The notes under the pieces were generated by a model. The model had not been told where the DNA came from and did no database searches. It saw only the letters and a program-made list of their open reading frames with translations. This document shows, in pieces, positions 11,401-22,442 of a stretch of 64,000 nucleotides of DNA; position 1 is the first letter of the stretch, and the number at the start of each line of letters is the position of its first letter. The translations under genes were made by a program, and so were the position numbers. Source of the DNA: Antilocapra americana (taxonomy: Eukaryota > Chordata > Mammalia > Artiodactyla > Antilocapridae); NCBI GenBank assembly GCA_007570785.1, contig ML664668.1, forward strand, positions 266,653-330,652. The letters are read 5' to 3'.

Positions 11401-13202
11401 CTGCAGTAAAGCAAAGAGTAAATTCATAAATTAGCTTTCAGTTTATTCTTCAAAAAGTAAGGTGATTTTTCAATGTGTTCTGATGATTATATTTTCCTCA
11501 ATAATGAACAAAATCACATTTTCCCACAAATATGTTATAACTCAGTTTCTTCATAAAATAATATTTAGGGAAAAATGAAAAAGAAATCAGCCTCTAACAC
11601 TAGTGGTCAAAGCTTAATGTTCTCATTTGCTGAAATGTGACACTGAAATCATGGTCCTACTGTTATGTTTGTTAGGCTGTGTTTGCTCTTTAATTATAGT
11701 TTATATGTGTCCCAGTTGAACCCTGGCTGGTTTTTGATAAAGAGAATAAAAGGAAATAGCAAGTTCACCAACTGAGATTCTCTTTACCTTTCTGTTCCTA
11801 AGGCTAATCAATTACTAATCTGACAGCCTCTGTCTTGCTGCCATTACCTAGGATGAGCCTTATACTCAAAGGGAAAGTCACTCATTTCCCTGATTCAAAA
11901 TGCAGGATTTCACATTTACTATTATTCATTGTAGGATGTGGTTGAAGTACAATCTAACAATAGCTGATGTTTGGTTGTCATTTCTTTGATAGGCAGATAC
12001 CCAGGGAGTCTTGGGGAAGATCTTGTTTAGAGATTCAGATAGCCTAGGAGACATTGGAATTTGGAGAACTCTCAGCAGGTGCCGGACACCAGCCATGAGC
12101 TTGGGTTTCTGGTCAGGACACCAGCACTTAGTAAGGGAAGAAGCAAGAGTACATACAGCCTCAAGTTCAGGGGGAGGGGGAAGACTCAATATCTGTAGAT
12201 GATTATTATAGGAAGATAGGGACAAGGATTAAGACAAAAGCCCGTGTTTCAGTAGGACTGTTAATTCAATTCTGAGACCTGGTATGTTAAACTTTTTTTC
12301 CCGTAAGAGAAAGCAAAATGAATCTGTCTTCATTATTCTTTCAGCCTTGGAGCAGCAGTCAAATGGTGGAAGAGAAAATAAGCAATGAAAGAAATAGTTT
12401 TACTAGACAGAATCAACATAGACCTTGTATTTACTATTCATTGTAGAAGAAACTATCTCTGTATTTGTTTAGAGACAAATGTGTTGAGTCACAAGTTTAT
12501 TTTCATAGAGTTTCAAAAGGAAATTTTTTAAATTAAAAAGCTTTCTGATGGACAAGTAAATCAATTTGATAATATAGTAGATACATTACAACATTTAGCC
12601 AAGACAGGGAAAGATATTGAACCAACATCAGAGGGATAGTGCATACTTTAAATGTTGGTGAGTAAATTCCATTTCCTGTAATAAAGGCTCTAGCAGATAA
12701 GATTTTCTATATAAAAGCATGTACAACAAGCCCTGAATAATTATAGTCTTGAGGTTAAGGATTTCATTACACTGAAGATAAAAATAAAACTCTAAGAATA
12801 CAAACAGAATGTTACTAGAGAATTCTTCCATTTGCAACAAATGTGCCCCCAAATCAATTTTTTAAATGGCAGGATAAAGAATATGTATAGATTTAGTTAA
12901 ATCAGTATATGGCTAATGCTCTTTATACCTTGTGCCTTGATGGTAATTCATCCATAAATATTTTTCAACCTTCTTTATTATCTTTTCAATAAGGATTAAT
13001 GAAGAGCCCTGTATCCTGAATACTCAAAAGCATTTGTGTCAAAAACAATTATTCCTCCAAAAGTTTTCTCACTAGTATTATTAAAAAATTTAGCTTATGG
13101 TTTTATTTCAGGTGAAGTGAACAATGTGTGGTGCTTTAATATGGCCAGTTCCACATTATATTCTATTTATTTAGAGTATCATCTTATAATATTTCATCTT
13201 CC
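11401..13202. other. Unassigned 1.8-kb stretch
   Basis: No gene, RNA or repeat recognised. ORFs at 11926-12225 (-) and 12628-12852 (-) have no recognisable domain and do not look like exons. Confidence 0.35.
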
Positions 13203-14402
13203 CTAAACTTCCAGATGTTCAAGCTGGTTTTAGAAAAGGCAGAGGAACCAGAGATCAAATTGCCAACATCCGCTAGATCATCGAAAAAGCAAGAGAGTTC
13301 CACAAAAACATCTACTTCTGCTTTATTGACTATGCCAAAGCCTTTGACTGTGTGGATAACAATAAACTGTGGAAAATTCTGAAAGAGATGGGAATACCAG
13401 ACCACCTGACCTGTCTCTTGAGAAACCTGTATGCAGGTCAGGAAGCAACAGAACTGGACATGGAACAAAAGACTGGCTACAAATAGGAAAAGGAGTACTT
13501 CTAGGCTGTATATTGTCACCCTGCTTATTTAACTTCTATGCAGAGTACATCATGAGAAACGCTGGGCTGGAAGAAGCACAAGCTGGAATCAAGATTGCCG
13601 GGAGAAATATCGATAACCTCAGGTATGCAATTGACACCACCCTTATGGCAGAAAGTGAAGAGGAACTAAAAAGCTTCTTGATGAAAGTGAAAGAGGATAG
13701 TGAAAACCTTGGCTTAAAGCTCAACATTCAGAAAACTAAGATCATGGCATCTGGTCCCATCACTTCATGGGAAATAGATGGGGAAACAGTGGAAACAGTG
13801 TCAGACTTTATTTTTTGAGCTCCAAAATCACTGCAGATGGTGACTGCAGCCATTAAATTAAAAGATGCTTGCTCCTTGGAAGGAAAGTATGACCAACCTA
13901 GACAGCACATTAAAAAACAGAGACATTACTTTGCCAACAAAGGTCTGTCTAGTCAAGGCTATGGTTTTTCCAGGAGTCATGTATGGATGTGAGAGTTGGA
14001 TGGTGATGAAAGCTGAGCACTGAAGAATTGATGCTTTTAAACTGTGGTGTTGGAGAAGACTCTTGAGAGTCCCTTGGACTGCAAGGAGATCCAACCAGTC
14101 CATCCTAAAGGAAATCAGTCCTGGGTGTTTATTGGAAGGACTGATGTTGAAGCTGAAACTCCAGTACTTTGGCCACCTCATGTGAAGAGTTGACTCATTG
14201 GAAAAGACCCTGATGCTGGGAAGGATTGGGGGCAGGAGGAGAAGGGGATGACAGGATGAGATGGCTGGATGGCATCACCGACTCGATGGACATGGGTTTG
14301 GGTAGGCTCCGGGAGTTGGTGATGGACAGGGAGGCCTGGTGTGCTGCGATTCAAGGGGTCACAAAGAGTTGGACATGACTGAGTGACTGAACTGAACTGA
14401 AA
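13203..14402 (+). mobile_element. BovB (RTE) LINE, 5'-truncated, reverse-transcriptase half
   Basis: Copy of the ruminant BovB retrotransposon, which encodes an endonuclease/reverse transcriptase that primes reverse transcription at nicked genomic DNA. It covers the C-terminal part. The longest frame, 13369-13818, holds the GCILSPCLFN motif and the stretch where the catalytic YADD box belongs. Here codons at 13624-13635 read Tyr-Ala-Ile-Asp, so the first catalytic Asp is lost. The second Asp is kept. Frameshifts and stops follow, for example after the DFIF at 13818. It ends with the typical GACTGAACTGAACTGAA tail and is inactive. No clear target duplication. Confidence 0.93.
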
Positions 14403-14530
14403 CCTTATGAGGAAGGTACTCTTTGTTCTCTTTTATAGATAAGGAAACTGAGGATTAGAGAGGAGCTGCTTGGCTAGCACATGCCAGAAAAGGGACTGAA
14501 ACCCAGACATCCTGCCTCCAAAGTCTCTCC
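14403..14530 (+). repeat. MIR SINE
   Basis: CCTTATGAGGAAGGTACTCT, TATAGATAAGGAAACTGAGG and AGAGAGGAGCTGCTTGGCTA match the MIR core. It directly abuts the BovB tail. Confidence 0.75.
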
Positions 14531-16479
14531 TCTGAGATGTAGAGAAGGGTGGCCCAAGACAGCATGAATCCCAACGGAGACAGAAACCTAGGTTGTAAAA
14601 GTGCATTCATTGCATAGCGCTCCCCCAGGGAGTATGGCCTTGGTAGTTACTTGATGAATAACACAGCAATGCCACCTATGTCTATTCGACCAAATTTAGC
14701 TCTAGCAGACCTTTGGATTATCTGCTGGATGTCTGTTTTTACAGATGAACCAGTTCCCAGTGCTTTTGTGAGTTGACTTACAAACTGTAGGGAATTCGAC
14801 AACTTTGAGTAGTTTGTTTCTTTTTTTTTTTTTTTGCAGGGAGGGTTATATCTAGGCTGATCTTTCACAAAAGTCCCAAGAGGAGAAAAATATTACTTAT
14901 GACTTGTTTGGATTACATGAATCCTGGATGATTGAGACAATTTACAATCATCCTTTATTGACACTGCTCTTTCCAGGTTAGTAACAAGGTTCCTTTACTA
15001 TAGAATAATTATGTTGCTGACAAACTTCCCTGGATGATTTCTCTACATTATACACAATTCTCATTGAATTTGAATATAATATCAGAGTAACATTTGGGTC
15101 AAGATATAACAATATTCCATTTAGGAATGTAACATTCATTTGAAGAGAAAGATGACAATTTGAGGATGAAACAATTTATCCTCTAATTTATAATATATGT
15201 CTTAAGAAGTTAATAAAGTCTATGTAGAAAATGAGTTCTACCCATTGGAAGAATAGGAGTATGAAGTGATTTTTGAGGGCCTTTCTGAACCTGTATTTTA
15301 TGATTCTATTTAAAGAAAAGAAAGTTATATAGAGGTCCTGATAGTAGAACTGGGGAAGAAATACCAGGCTGAGAGACAGGAAACAGATATTCTAATCACA
15401 GGATTTTTACAATAACTAAGGCTCTGGAGGAAGTCAGACCATCATTTACCTTCACTTTCCCATATTCAATATAAGGAGACTAAAGTAGAGCATTTCTAAG
15501 ATGACATTCAGCTATAAAATTCTACAACTTGAAAACATTTGGATCTCATTTCATTCAGATGGGTTTAGATCACTTTACTCCTGAGTTTATGATTTTCAAT
15601 TTCCATGTCAATAATGGAAAGAAAATACAGCAATAAATAGCACTTTTTTCTTAATTTTATGTACCTGTACACCTGTTCTGTGAATAGAGTTACAGTCTGT
15701 ATTTATAAAAACAGAAAAAGTAGGCAACCAATTGTATATAAAAATGCATTTATAGAAAAAAATTAACTCATAATATGTGCAACCTGGGAAGTATGTATTT
15801 AGGCATATAGATACCAACAGTCTGGGTGAAAGAAAGCATCTGATATAGATATGAAGAATACCCCTTCCTTGCTCCTAAAAGAGAATACCACATATGGTTG
15901 TGGGTTTTTATCAATATTTTGGGGAGTGTAACAAAATATTTGAATAAGTGTCTCAAATAATACCTAACACAAATCATTTGATACCATGACAGAGATAAAC
16001 CAGTTTCAGATTTCTGAAAAATCTCACAAAATCAGAGTACACAGATCTATGAATGCCAATTTTTCAGAATGTTTTCCCCCAGTATCCTGCCATCATGACC
16101 CACTGGCATTTCCAGAATCTCCTATGTATGTCTGGAGGGCAATCAAGGCCACCCTAGCATTGAAAGACCCATGTGACCCCCATTATGAGATGGTTAACAG
16201 CAGTTTCTTGTCCTCTGAAACTAAGGAAGGCATTCTTTGAATGTGGGCTCAACATGAATTTTTGCACATCTTTAACCCATCAGGGTCTAAGATTAGATTC
16301 TGGGTATAGAAATACATAATTAAGAAGAAGGGTTCACAAAAATATACAATTAACTAATGTGTTTTGCTGATGCTGATCAGATTAACCACGTTTCTCCTCA
16401 CTCCCGTCTGTATGGAATAATACCCTGCCTTCTATCTTGGTTGGCAAATTCCTATTAACTGTTCCAAGGAAGATCAAAT
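14531..16479. other. Unassigned 1.9-kb stretch
   Basis: Contains a poly(T) tract at about 14821-14835 and AT-rich sequence. A minus-strand frame at 14647-14868 gives a 73-residue peptide whose second half (KALGTGSSVKTDIQQIIQRS and on) looks less random than its neighbours, but I recognise no family. Possible old SINE scraps at 15270-15305 and 15470-15530. Confidence 0.35.
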
Positions 16480-16640
16480 GTTACCACTTACAGGAAGTTT
16501 CCCAAATTCCCTCAGATGAATTTCTTTCTTTCCTATTATCTCAAAGCATGTTGCACATGGCACCTTCAGAGCACTCGTATGCTGCACTATATTTAGTCTT
16601 CTATTTATGTAGCTCCTCACTGCTCAGAATTTGATCAGGG
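16480..16640 (+). repeat. L2 LINE 3' fragment
   Basis: CAGGAAGTTTCCCAAATTCC followed by a TTATGTAGCTCCTCACTGCT stretch resembles the L2 3' end. Diverged. Confidence 0.45.
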
Positions 16641-16796
16641 AATAGTCGACCCAAACATATTTCTGGAGAGTGTCAAGGTAAGAGGGCATGATAAAATACT
16701 ATTGTAAAAAATAGAATTGGCTTGTTACTTAATTCAGTTTTGCCCAAAATTACTTGCACAAATGGTGAGATATAAACCAATATACTGCAGTCCAGA

Positions 16797-16940
16797 GTGG
16801 AGATTACAAATGAAAGGATGAAAGAAAGAAATGAAAAAAGGAAGGCAGGAGGTGGGAAAAAGAGAATGAGAGAAAAGGAAGGAAGGAAGGAAAGAAAGGA
16901 GGGAGGGAGGGAGGGAGTGAGGGAAGAAAAGAGAAACCTT
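16797..16940. repeat. Purine-rich low-complexity tract
   Basis: GAAA, GGAA and GGGA runs (GGAAGGAAGGAAGGAAAGAA, then GGGAGGGAGGGAGGGA) with almost no pyrimidines on the plus strand. The ORFs across it on both strands are compositional artefacts. Confidence 0.9.
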
Positions 16941-18501
16941 TGTCGATTTGCAATTCTTATATTTAATGTCATTCACATGTGACTTCATGGTGTAGCTGCA
17001 TGACATTTTATCATCCTTGATATTAGTCAGCTACTAGTTGGGTGCAGTAAATGGCTGCAACCACTGAAATTCTGAAATCAAATAATACAAAATCAAAGTT
17101 CTTTTTTTTCAAGGAATAAATGATTTATTTTCTTACCTTATTCAAAATATCTCAATGTGTTTTCAGGCGTCAAATTCAGAAAACTGAAAAATAGAAAAAA
17201 AATGAAGAATTAGATATCAGAAAGTCTATGTAAAACTTAGAAATATACCATCAAATGGAAAATTGGGGGGAAAGTTTTAAGCATACTCTGTTCAAGTCTT
17301 TGGCAGCTATATCCATGTAAGTTGATTTTACCCTTGATGAAAATAATTAATGCTATCCAGTTATGTCATGAATTAGAAATAATTTCAAATAAATAAACAT
17401 ATATGCATGCAATATTTAATCTCTCATTTTAAAAACTCTAAAATATGAGAATAAAAGCTTGTAGTCAAAAATTTGGCTTTGCCCAATTCAAATGAAATGA
17501 TGCTAATATTTGAAGCCTACAAGGTGCCCAGTTTTCTTAGTTCTGCTCTGCTCTTGCTGGAACAGTGGGACAAACCTTATTGCTTTTTGACCTCCGAACC
17601 CAGAAGAGATAAATGTTTAATAAATACTTTTTGAGTGAATGAATTATCATTGTCTTAAATTCTCTCATTTCAAAGTAGGCCACGATTCATCACTTCATTG
17701 CAAATGTTACTGTCACCATCATCAGCTTCAAATTAATTAGATCCAGTCTTCTGTAGATAAATGACTGTGGTTGCTGACACAGCAAAATTTGCAGAGCATT
17801 GTAAAAGCCCCTTCCATCAAAAAGAACTCCTTGATTCTACAGTAGCCAATTTAAAATGCTATATTTCCTTTAAAATTGCTTTGTATGGGTCTGGAAATGC
17901 TTTCAGTCCTAGACAGCTAATGACCATACTTTTTGATGAGCACTCCTTTGCAGAGAAGTTCCATATTCCATGGATTCAATGGCTTGGTATGGGATAAATG
18001 CCATTATTATAATAGATCAGAAAAGCTAAAAAGAAAAGTATAATTTTTGAATCATACATTCAGGATAACTAAAACATTTTATGAGGCTGCAAGTATTTAT
18101 TTGTATAAAAGAAGTAGAGTTATTCCAAAGTAATCCTATCATAAATCCTGTCCCCTAAAGTTAGTCCTGTGACATTGTCACATGGGTCATTTTGCCATCT
18201 ACTTAGTAGCCTAAGTGGAGTTTTGCCCCACTTTACTTGCAATGGCTTCTGAGTTACCTTTCACATTTTCTGGCTTCATGTTATATCCCAAACGCATTGA
18301 CACAAGGGTCAAGCAGCATTCTTATCAGTGTTTCCTGTTTTCACATAAGTAATAGCTGGCAACAAAGCCAACATTTGGGAATTTGTTTGCAGAAAGGGAG
18401 CAACCCAGCTCAGGAAGGGAAAGCAGAGCAATGCCTTGTACAGGCCAAACTTCTCATCAAAGGGGGATGCAAAATAATTAGGAAGGAAACCTGGGAAAAT
18501 T
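16941..18501. other. Mostly unassigned, with a possible L2 tail at 17560-17650
   Basis: TTTAATAAATACTTTTTGAG followed by TGAATGAATTAT near 17615 looks like an L2 3' tail. The rest shows no recognised feature. Confidence 0.4.
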
Positions 18502-18704
18502 GGGTTTCTCAGGTGGCACTAGTGGTAAAGAAATCACCTGTCAATGCAGGAGACTCCAGAGATGCAGGTTTGATCCCTAGGTCGGGAAGAATCCCTGGAG
18601 TAGGAAATGGCAACCTGCTCCAGTACTCTTGCTTGGGAATTCCCATGGACAGAGAAGCTGGGGGCTACAGTCCATGGGGTCACAAAGAGTTGGACACGAC
18701 TGAT
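18502..18704 (+). repeat. Bov-tA SINE, plus strand
   Basis: GGGTTTCTCAGGTGGCACTA head with A box, AGGTTTGATCCCTAGGTCGG B box, GCAACCTGCTCCAGTACTCT body and CAAAGAGTTGGACACGACTG end. This is the only Bov-tA in the window on the plus strand. No clear target duplication. Confidence 0.9.
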
Positions 18705-19108
18705 GCTGATATGGGTGATATCTGCTAGCTTTAAATCCAACAATGGGCAGCAATATCAATATCCAGTGGAAAGAAAGTGGTACCTATTAGAGGACAAAGG
18801 GGATTGTTTTCACCCAGAAGGCAAGCACTGATGTTAACCTCTTCCAACAGAGTACCCAGTGTTGTGCATTACCAGTTTGTGAAGAGGTAGCAATCTGTTT
18901 CATCACATCAGATTTCAGTATTATAATCTGATTTAATATTACAGCTTGTTGGCTTCATGGCAGCATTTCAGCACAGAGATGTGTCCAAGAGGAGTCTCCC
19001 AAGGTTAAAATGTGTAAACAAATTAGTTGGACCTCTCAGGCAGGTGAGTGTGATGTCAGGAATCTTAACAGCAAAGGGCATTCTAAATAAACTGTTCATG
19101 GATTAGTT
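18705..19108. other. Unassigned stretch
   Basis: No gene or repeat recognised between the Bov-tA and the L1 stub. Confidence 0.4.
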
Positions 19109-19123
19109 AAGATTTTGCATCTT

Positions 19124-19232
19124 TTTATATATATGTATACCTATGGCTGATTCATGCTGAGGTTTGACAGAAAATTAAACAATTCTGTAAAGCATTTCTC
19201 CTTCAATTAAAAAATAAGTAAATTTAAAAAAA
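19124..19232 (+). mobile_element. Very short L1 insertion (3' UTR end only, 109 bp)
   Basis: GTATACCTATGGCTGATTCA, then AATTCTGTAAAGCATTTCTC and an A-rich end match the artiodactyl L1 3' terminus. Flanked by a perfect 15-bp AAGATTTTGCATCTT at 19109-19123 and 19233-19247. This marks an independent, extremely 5'-truncated retrotransposition. Confidence 0.88.
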
Positions 19233-19574
19233 AAGATTTTGCATCTTAACTAAGAGGAGAAGTGGAAGCAGAAGCACTAATACAGGGACCGAGGAGTAAG
19301 GGAACCACTTCTGCTCCGTTGTTGTCTCTGATGACATCATTACTGATAGGTTCTGTCATCACTGAAGTGGCAATGGCATGGTTCTGGGACCCAGGCTGCA
19401 TTTTAGTTTTGTCGCTCCCGTTACACTGCAGAAGTCATTTCCACCTCTCAGCACCTCAAGTTTATTTGCAAAGTATGACCTAAAGTGTTAGTCACTCAGT
19501 CATGTCCCACTTTGTGATTCCATGGACTGTATCCTCTGTCCATGGAATTCTCAAGGCAAGAATACTGGAGTGGG

Positions 19575-19968
19575 AGGGAAGGAGAGGGTGAGATGTATGG
19601 AGAGAATAACATGCAAACTTACATTATGATATGTAACATAGATAGTCAATGGGAATTTGCTGTATGACTCAGGGAACTCAAAGGCAGGCTCTGTGATAAT
19701 CAAGAAGAGTGGGATGCGGAGGGAAGTGGGAGAGAAGTTCAAGAGGACAGGGACATATGCATACCTATGGCTGAGTAAGCTCCAGGAGTTGGTGATGGAC
19801 AGGGAAGCCTGGCATGCTACAGTCCATGGGGTTGCAAAGAGTCAGACACTACTGAGTGACTGAACTGAAACGAACTGAACTGATGGCTGACTCATGTTGA
19901 TGTTTGATAGAAAACAACAAAATTCTGTGAAGCAATTACCCTTCAATTAAAAATAAATAAATTAAAAA
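19575..19968 (+). mobile_element. L1 3'-end insertion inside the Bov-tA
   Basis: L1 3' UTR: AGGGAAGGAGAGGGTGAGAT, TGACTCAGGGAACTC and the A-rich end AAATAAATAAATTAAAAA. The perfect 17-bp AAGAATACTGGAGTGGG at 19558-19574 and 19969-19985 is a piece of the SINE duplicated on insertion. It is itself interrupted at 19775-19882. Confidence 0.93.
19775..19882 (+). repeat. BovB 3'-tail fragment inside the L1 (innermost)
   Basis: GTAAGCTCCAGGAGTTGGTG to ACTGAACTGAAACGAACTGA is a BovB/Bov-A tail. Flanked by a perfect 8-bp ATGGCTGA at 19767-19774 and 19883-19890, which is L1 sequence. Third and youngest layer of the nest. Confidence 0.9.
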
Positions 19969-20339
19969 AAGAATACTGGAGTGGGTTGTCATTCCCTTCT
20001 CTAGGGTATCTTCCTGACCCAGGGATCAAACCCAGGTTTCCTGCACTGCAGGCAGATTCTTTACCATCTGACCCACTAGGGAAGCCCATGACCTAAAAGC
20101 CTTGCCTTTTAGCACGAGTACTGTGAAGAGTAAATAGAGAAATTATGCAAACACATTTTAGAAACACTAAAATGTTATTAACACATAGTTTATTATTAGC
20201 CATTCACACTTTTCTTAGCCATGCAATATTACTAAGCATCCACTATGTGCCTCTCGATCTTCCTTTTTGTTTCTCAGATCACTGGCAGCCCCTCCTCTCT
20301 CTCTGATCATACTGACACCCGCCACCCTCACTCTATGTC

Positions 20340-20640
20340 CTGATAATCTCTGATTTCACCCTTTAAGACTCTGGTTAAATACTGCATTTGCTTTTCCTAA
20401 CAACTCATGCCCCTCTCCAGACAGTTGATCATTCTTTCTCTCTCTTCGGTACTAGTGCTCTACCAAGTGTGCACCTAGGATTTTATGTATTATTATAATT
20501 GGTTTTGGTCCATCTTCTATTTGTAAGGTCTTTGCTCTCAAAGGCTGTAACATGTTCATGTTTGTATTTTCAACGCTGAGCCAGAGGGTGCTGGGAAATT
20601 GGAGATGTTTGATGGAGGAACAGTGGGAGAAGAGGTCTGT
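20340..20640 (+). repeat. L2 LINE 3' end
   Basis: Blocks corresponding to L2: a TTTAAGACTCTGGTTAAATA start, TTTATGTATTATTATAATTG, TCTATTTGTAAGGTCTTTGC and AACATGTTCATGTTTGTATT. Diverged and non-coding. Confidence 0.5.
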
Positions 20641-21629
20641 ATGCATGGTCCATATTATTTCATTATTTCACATTTAACGAATGAATTTCAGGCATGGCAA
20701 GGGAAGCTTAATCCTATGCTTTGTGCATAGGATTTCTGCCTGTCTGTGCTGTCTAACCAACTAGCCACGTGGGCCACCAGAGTCCTGATTAAAAGAAGGA
20801 CTTAGGAAATTTCTCAGAGATAATATTTTTATAGGAAGCCTTAATTGAGCAGGCAGTTAAACCTTCACCTGTTGGCAAAGGGATAATTCTAATTCCAGTG
20901 TAAGATGGTATTCATATGTGTCTAATGAACAGCCCTTTATGAACTCAAATCTGAGCTTGAGGGGAAAGGATGTGAATACACACTCAAAGAGCTAATTTCA
21001 CTAAAACCTCTTTATGAAATGAAAGCAGAAGGCAATGAACCTTTATGTTCCCCAATTTGCACTCTTCCTATGCCACCAACTGTGTGTAACACAGAAGGAA
21101 TAGGAATGGTCCCTATATTCTTCCCAGAGTAGAGATCTGGGCCATTACACATCAGCAGTGATAACCAGCAGAAGTGGCGCAGGCACTGATCAAAGCCATG
21201 GTGCCCAGAAGAAGGGCAGTAATACCAAGCAGTGGAGATAAGAATCAGACAGCAGCAGAGCTTGCCCCAGCCTCTGCAGGGGCCTCACCTGAGAACGGGG
21301 GCACAGGAAGGCAGTTAAGTGACCAAGGACCCTTTCCCTAAGCAGCCGCCTGTTGGCTTGTGAACTTCCCCTTCCTCTTCTGTTTTCCTCAGGCAACGCT
21401 GCTCCTCATCCCAAGGATGACTTTCCTCCCAGCCAGTCTTTTCAGCTCCTTTTAGCTGGATTCCTCCATCTGCCCAGAAGACACTCTCAGGCATTGCAGT
21501 GGCCCTGAGACCCCTTCCCAATCTCTCCTCTTTCTAGACTCCACTCAAGTGATCCCCTAGTGAAGTTCCAGCAAAAACACTAGGAATATAGATGGCATGC
21601 ACTCTCTCCTCTGGGCCAGGGGCTGGGGG
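20641..21629. other. Unassigned stretch
   Basis: Mixed composition with a somewhat GC-richer part around 21180-21560. ORFs on the minus strand there have no recognised domain or splice context. Confidence 0.35.
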
Positions 21630-21800
21630 TGAAGGTTCTGGAGTCAAGAGAGTCTGGGTTCCAGTAGGGGGGGCATCATTTATATGTTCTTTGAACACAT
21701 TGCTTTCTTTAAGTCTCAATTTCTTAACCTGTAGAATGAGGCTAAGAATTATACCTGCTCCACAGTCTATCAGCTGGATTAACTGAGCTAAGCAGTTAAC
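21630..21800 (-). repeat. MIR SINE, minus strand
   Basis: TTCTGGAGTCAAGAGAGTCT with GGGTTCCAG at the left, then AAGTCTCAATTTCTTAACCT and GTAGAATGAGGCTAAGAATT, follows the reverse MIR order from tRNA-related part to core. Confidence 0.7.
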
Positions 21801-21839
21801 AGGGTAAGAAGCACATTTAATGTGCTTTTAAAAAGTGAG

Positions 21840-22050
21840 CTGCACTTATTATTACTCGCTGACCCCATTTTGTGACCCCACAAATATCTTCCTGATAGAA
21901 TGTGAACTTCTAGAGAGAAGGGATGGATTTTGTATTTCCTTCATCTTTATATCCTCGTTACTTACCATGATGTGGGGGCCTGGCTCCAGTAAATGACTCT
22001 TAAGATGTGTGAGTGTTTGAATAATTAACTGAATGAAGAACGTGGTAGCC
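21840..22050 (+). repeat. L2 LINE 3' end
   Basis: GATAGAATGTGAACTTCTAG, AAGGGATGGATTTTGTATTT, TTTATATCCTCGTTACTTAC and a tail with AATAATTAACTGAATGAAGA match the L2 3' end. Confidence 0.62.
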
Positions 22051-22425
22051 TTTAAACTTTGTGCAGTAGATGCTACCCCCAGGGATGATAAGCAGGCAGA
22101 GGAAATTACGCTGCTAAAGGACAGCTGAAGGAAAGCAACGCTGAAGACTGACTTCGGAGGTTATATTATTGGTTCTTCAAGTGGTCATTTGCACAGTGTG
22201 ACATCCTGTGATCAATGGAATCTGACCAGCCAAGATTCGGTGTCTTACTGTTGTTCTTATTAAATTTCCATCAGGTGAACACCTTTTAACCTTTGCTTAA
22301 ATGAAATGGTTTTTTACAAAAACTAAATACTAGTGACTCATTTTCTAGAAGGGAAATAAATTAAGGAGAACTGAGAAGTATGCATAGGCCTTAGAGAAAG
22401 CAGGTTTCCTACTACACATGAAAGC
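22051..22425. other. Unassigned stretch
   Basis: No gene or repeat recognised before the L1 insertion. Confidence 0.4.
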
Positions 22426-22442
22426 AATATGACCTTTTTTAA

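Larger units (their letters stand above)
19485..20087 (-). repeat. Bov-tA SINE, minus strand, split by an L1
   Basis: Outer host of a three-level nest. The left part (19485-19574) is the Bov-A tail in reverse. The right part (19969-20087) completes the body and the tRNA-like head up to CCACTAGGGAAGCCC. Target duplication ATGACCTAAA at 19475-19484 and 20088-20097, perfect 10 bp. Confidence 0.93.

Noticed and set aside
13184..14181. Several minus-strand frames across the BovB at 13.2 kb, and similar frames at 32.3 and 41.2 kb
   Set aside because: Recurrent antisense frames of BovB seen at each copy, not genes.
14800..14840. Long poly(T) followed by GCAG that looks like a splice acceptor on the plus strand
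   Set aside because: No open exon-like sequence or donor site follows. The tract is a plain homopolymer.
14647..14868. Minus-strand 73-residue frame with a non-random looking second half
   Set aside because: I do not recognise the family. The frame crosses a poly(A)/poly(T) tract that gives a Lys run. It could be an old processed pseudogene fragment, but nothing I can see confirms this.
16673..17006. Ser/Pro/Phe/Leu-rich minus-strand frames that could suggest a membrane protein
   Set aside because: Product of a purine-rich microsatellite read on the opposite strand.
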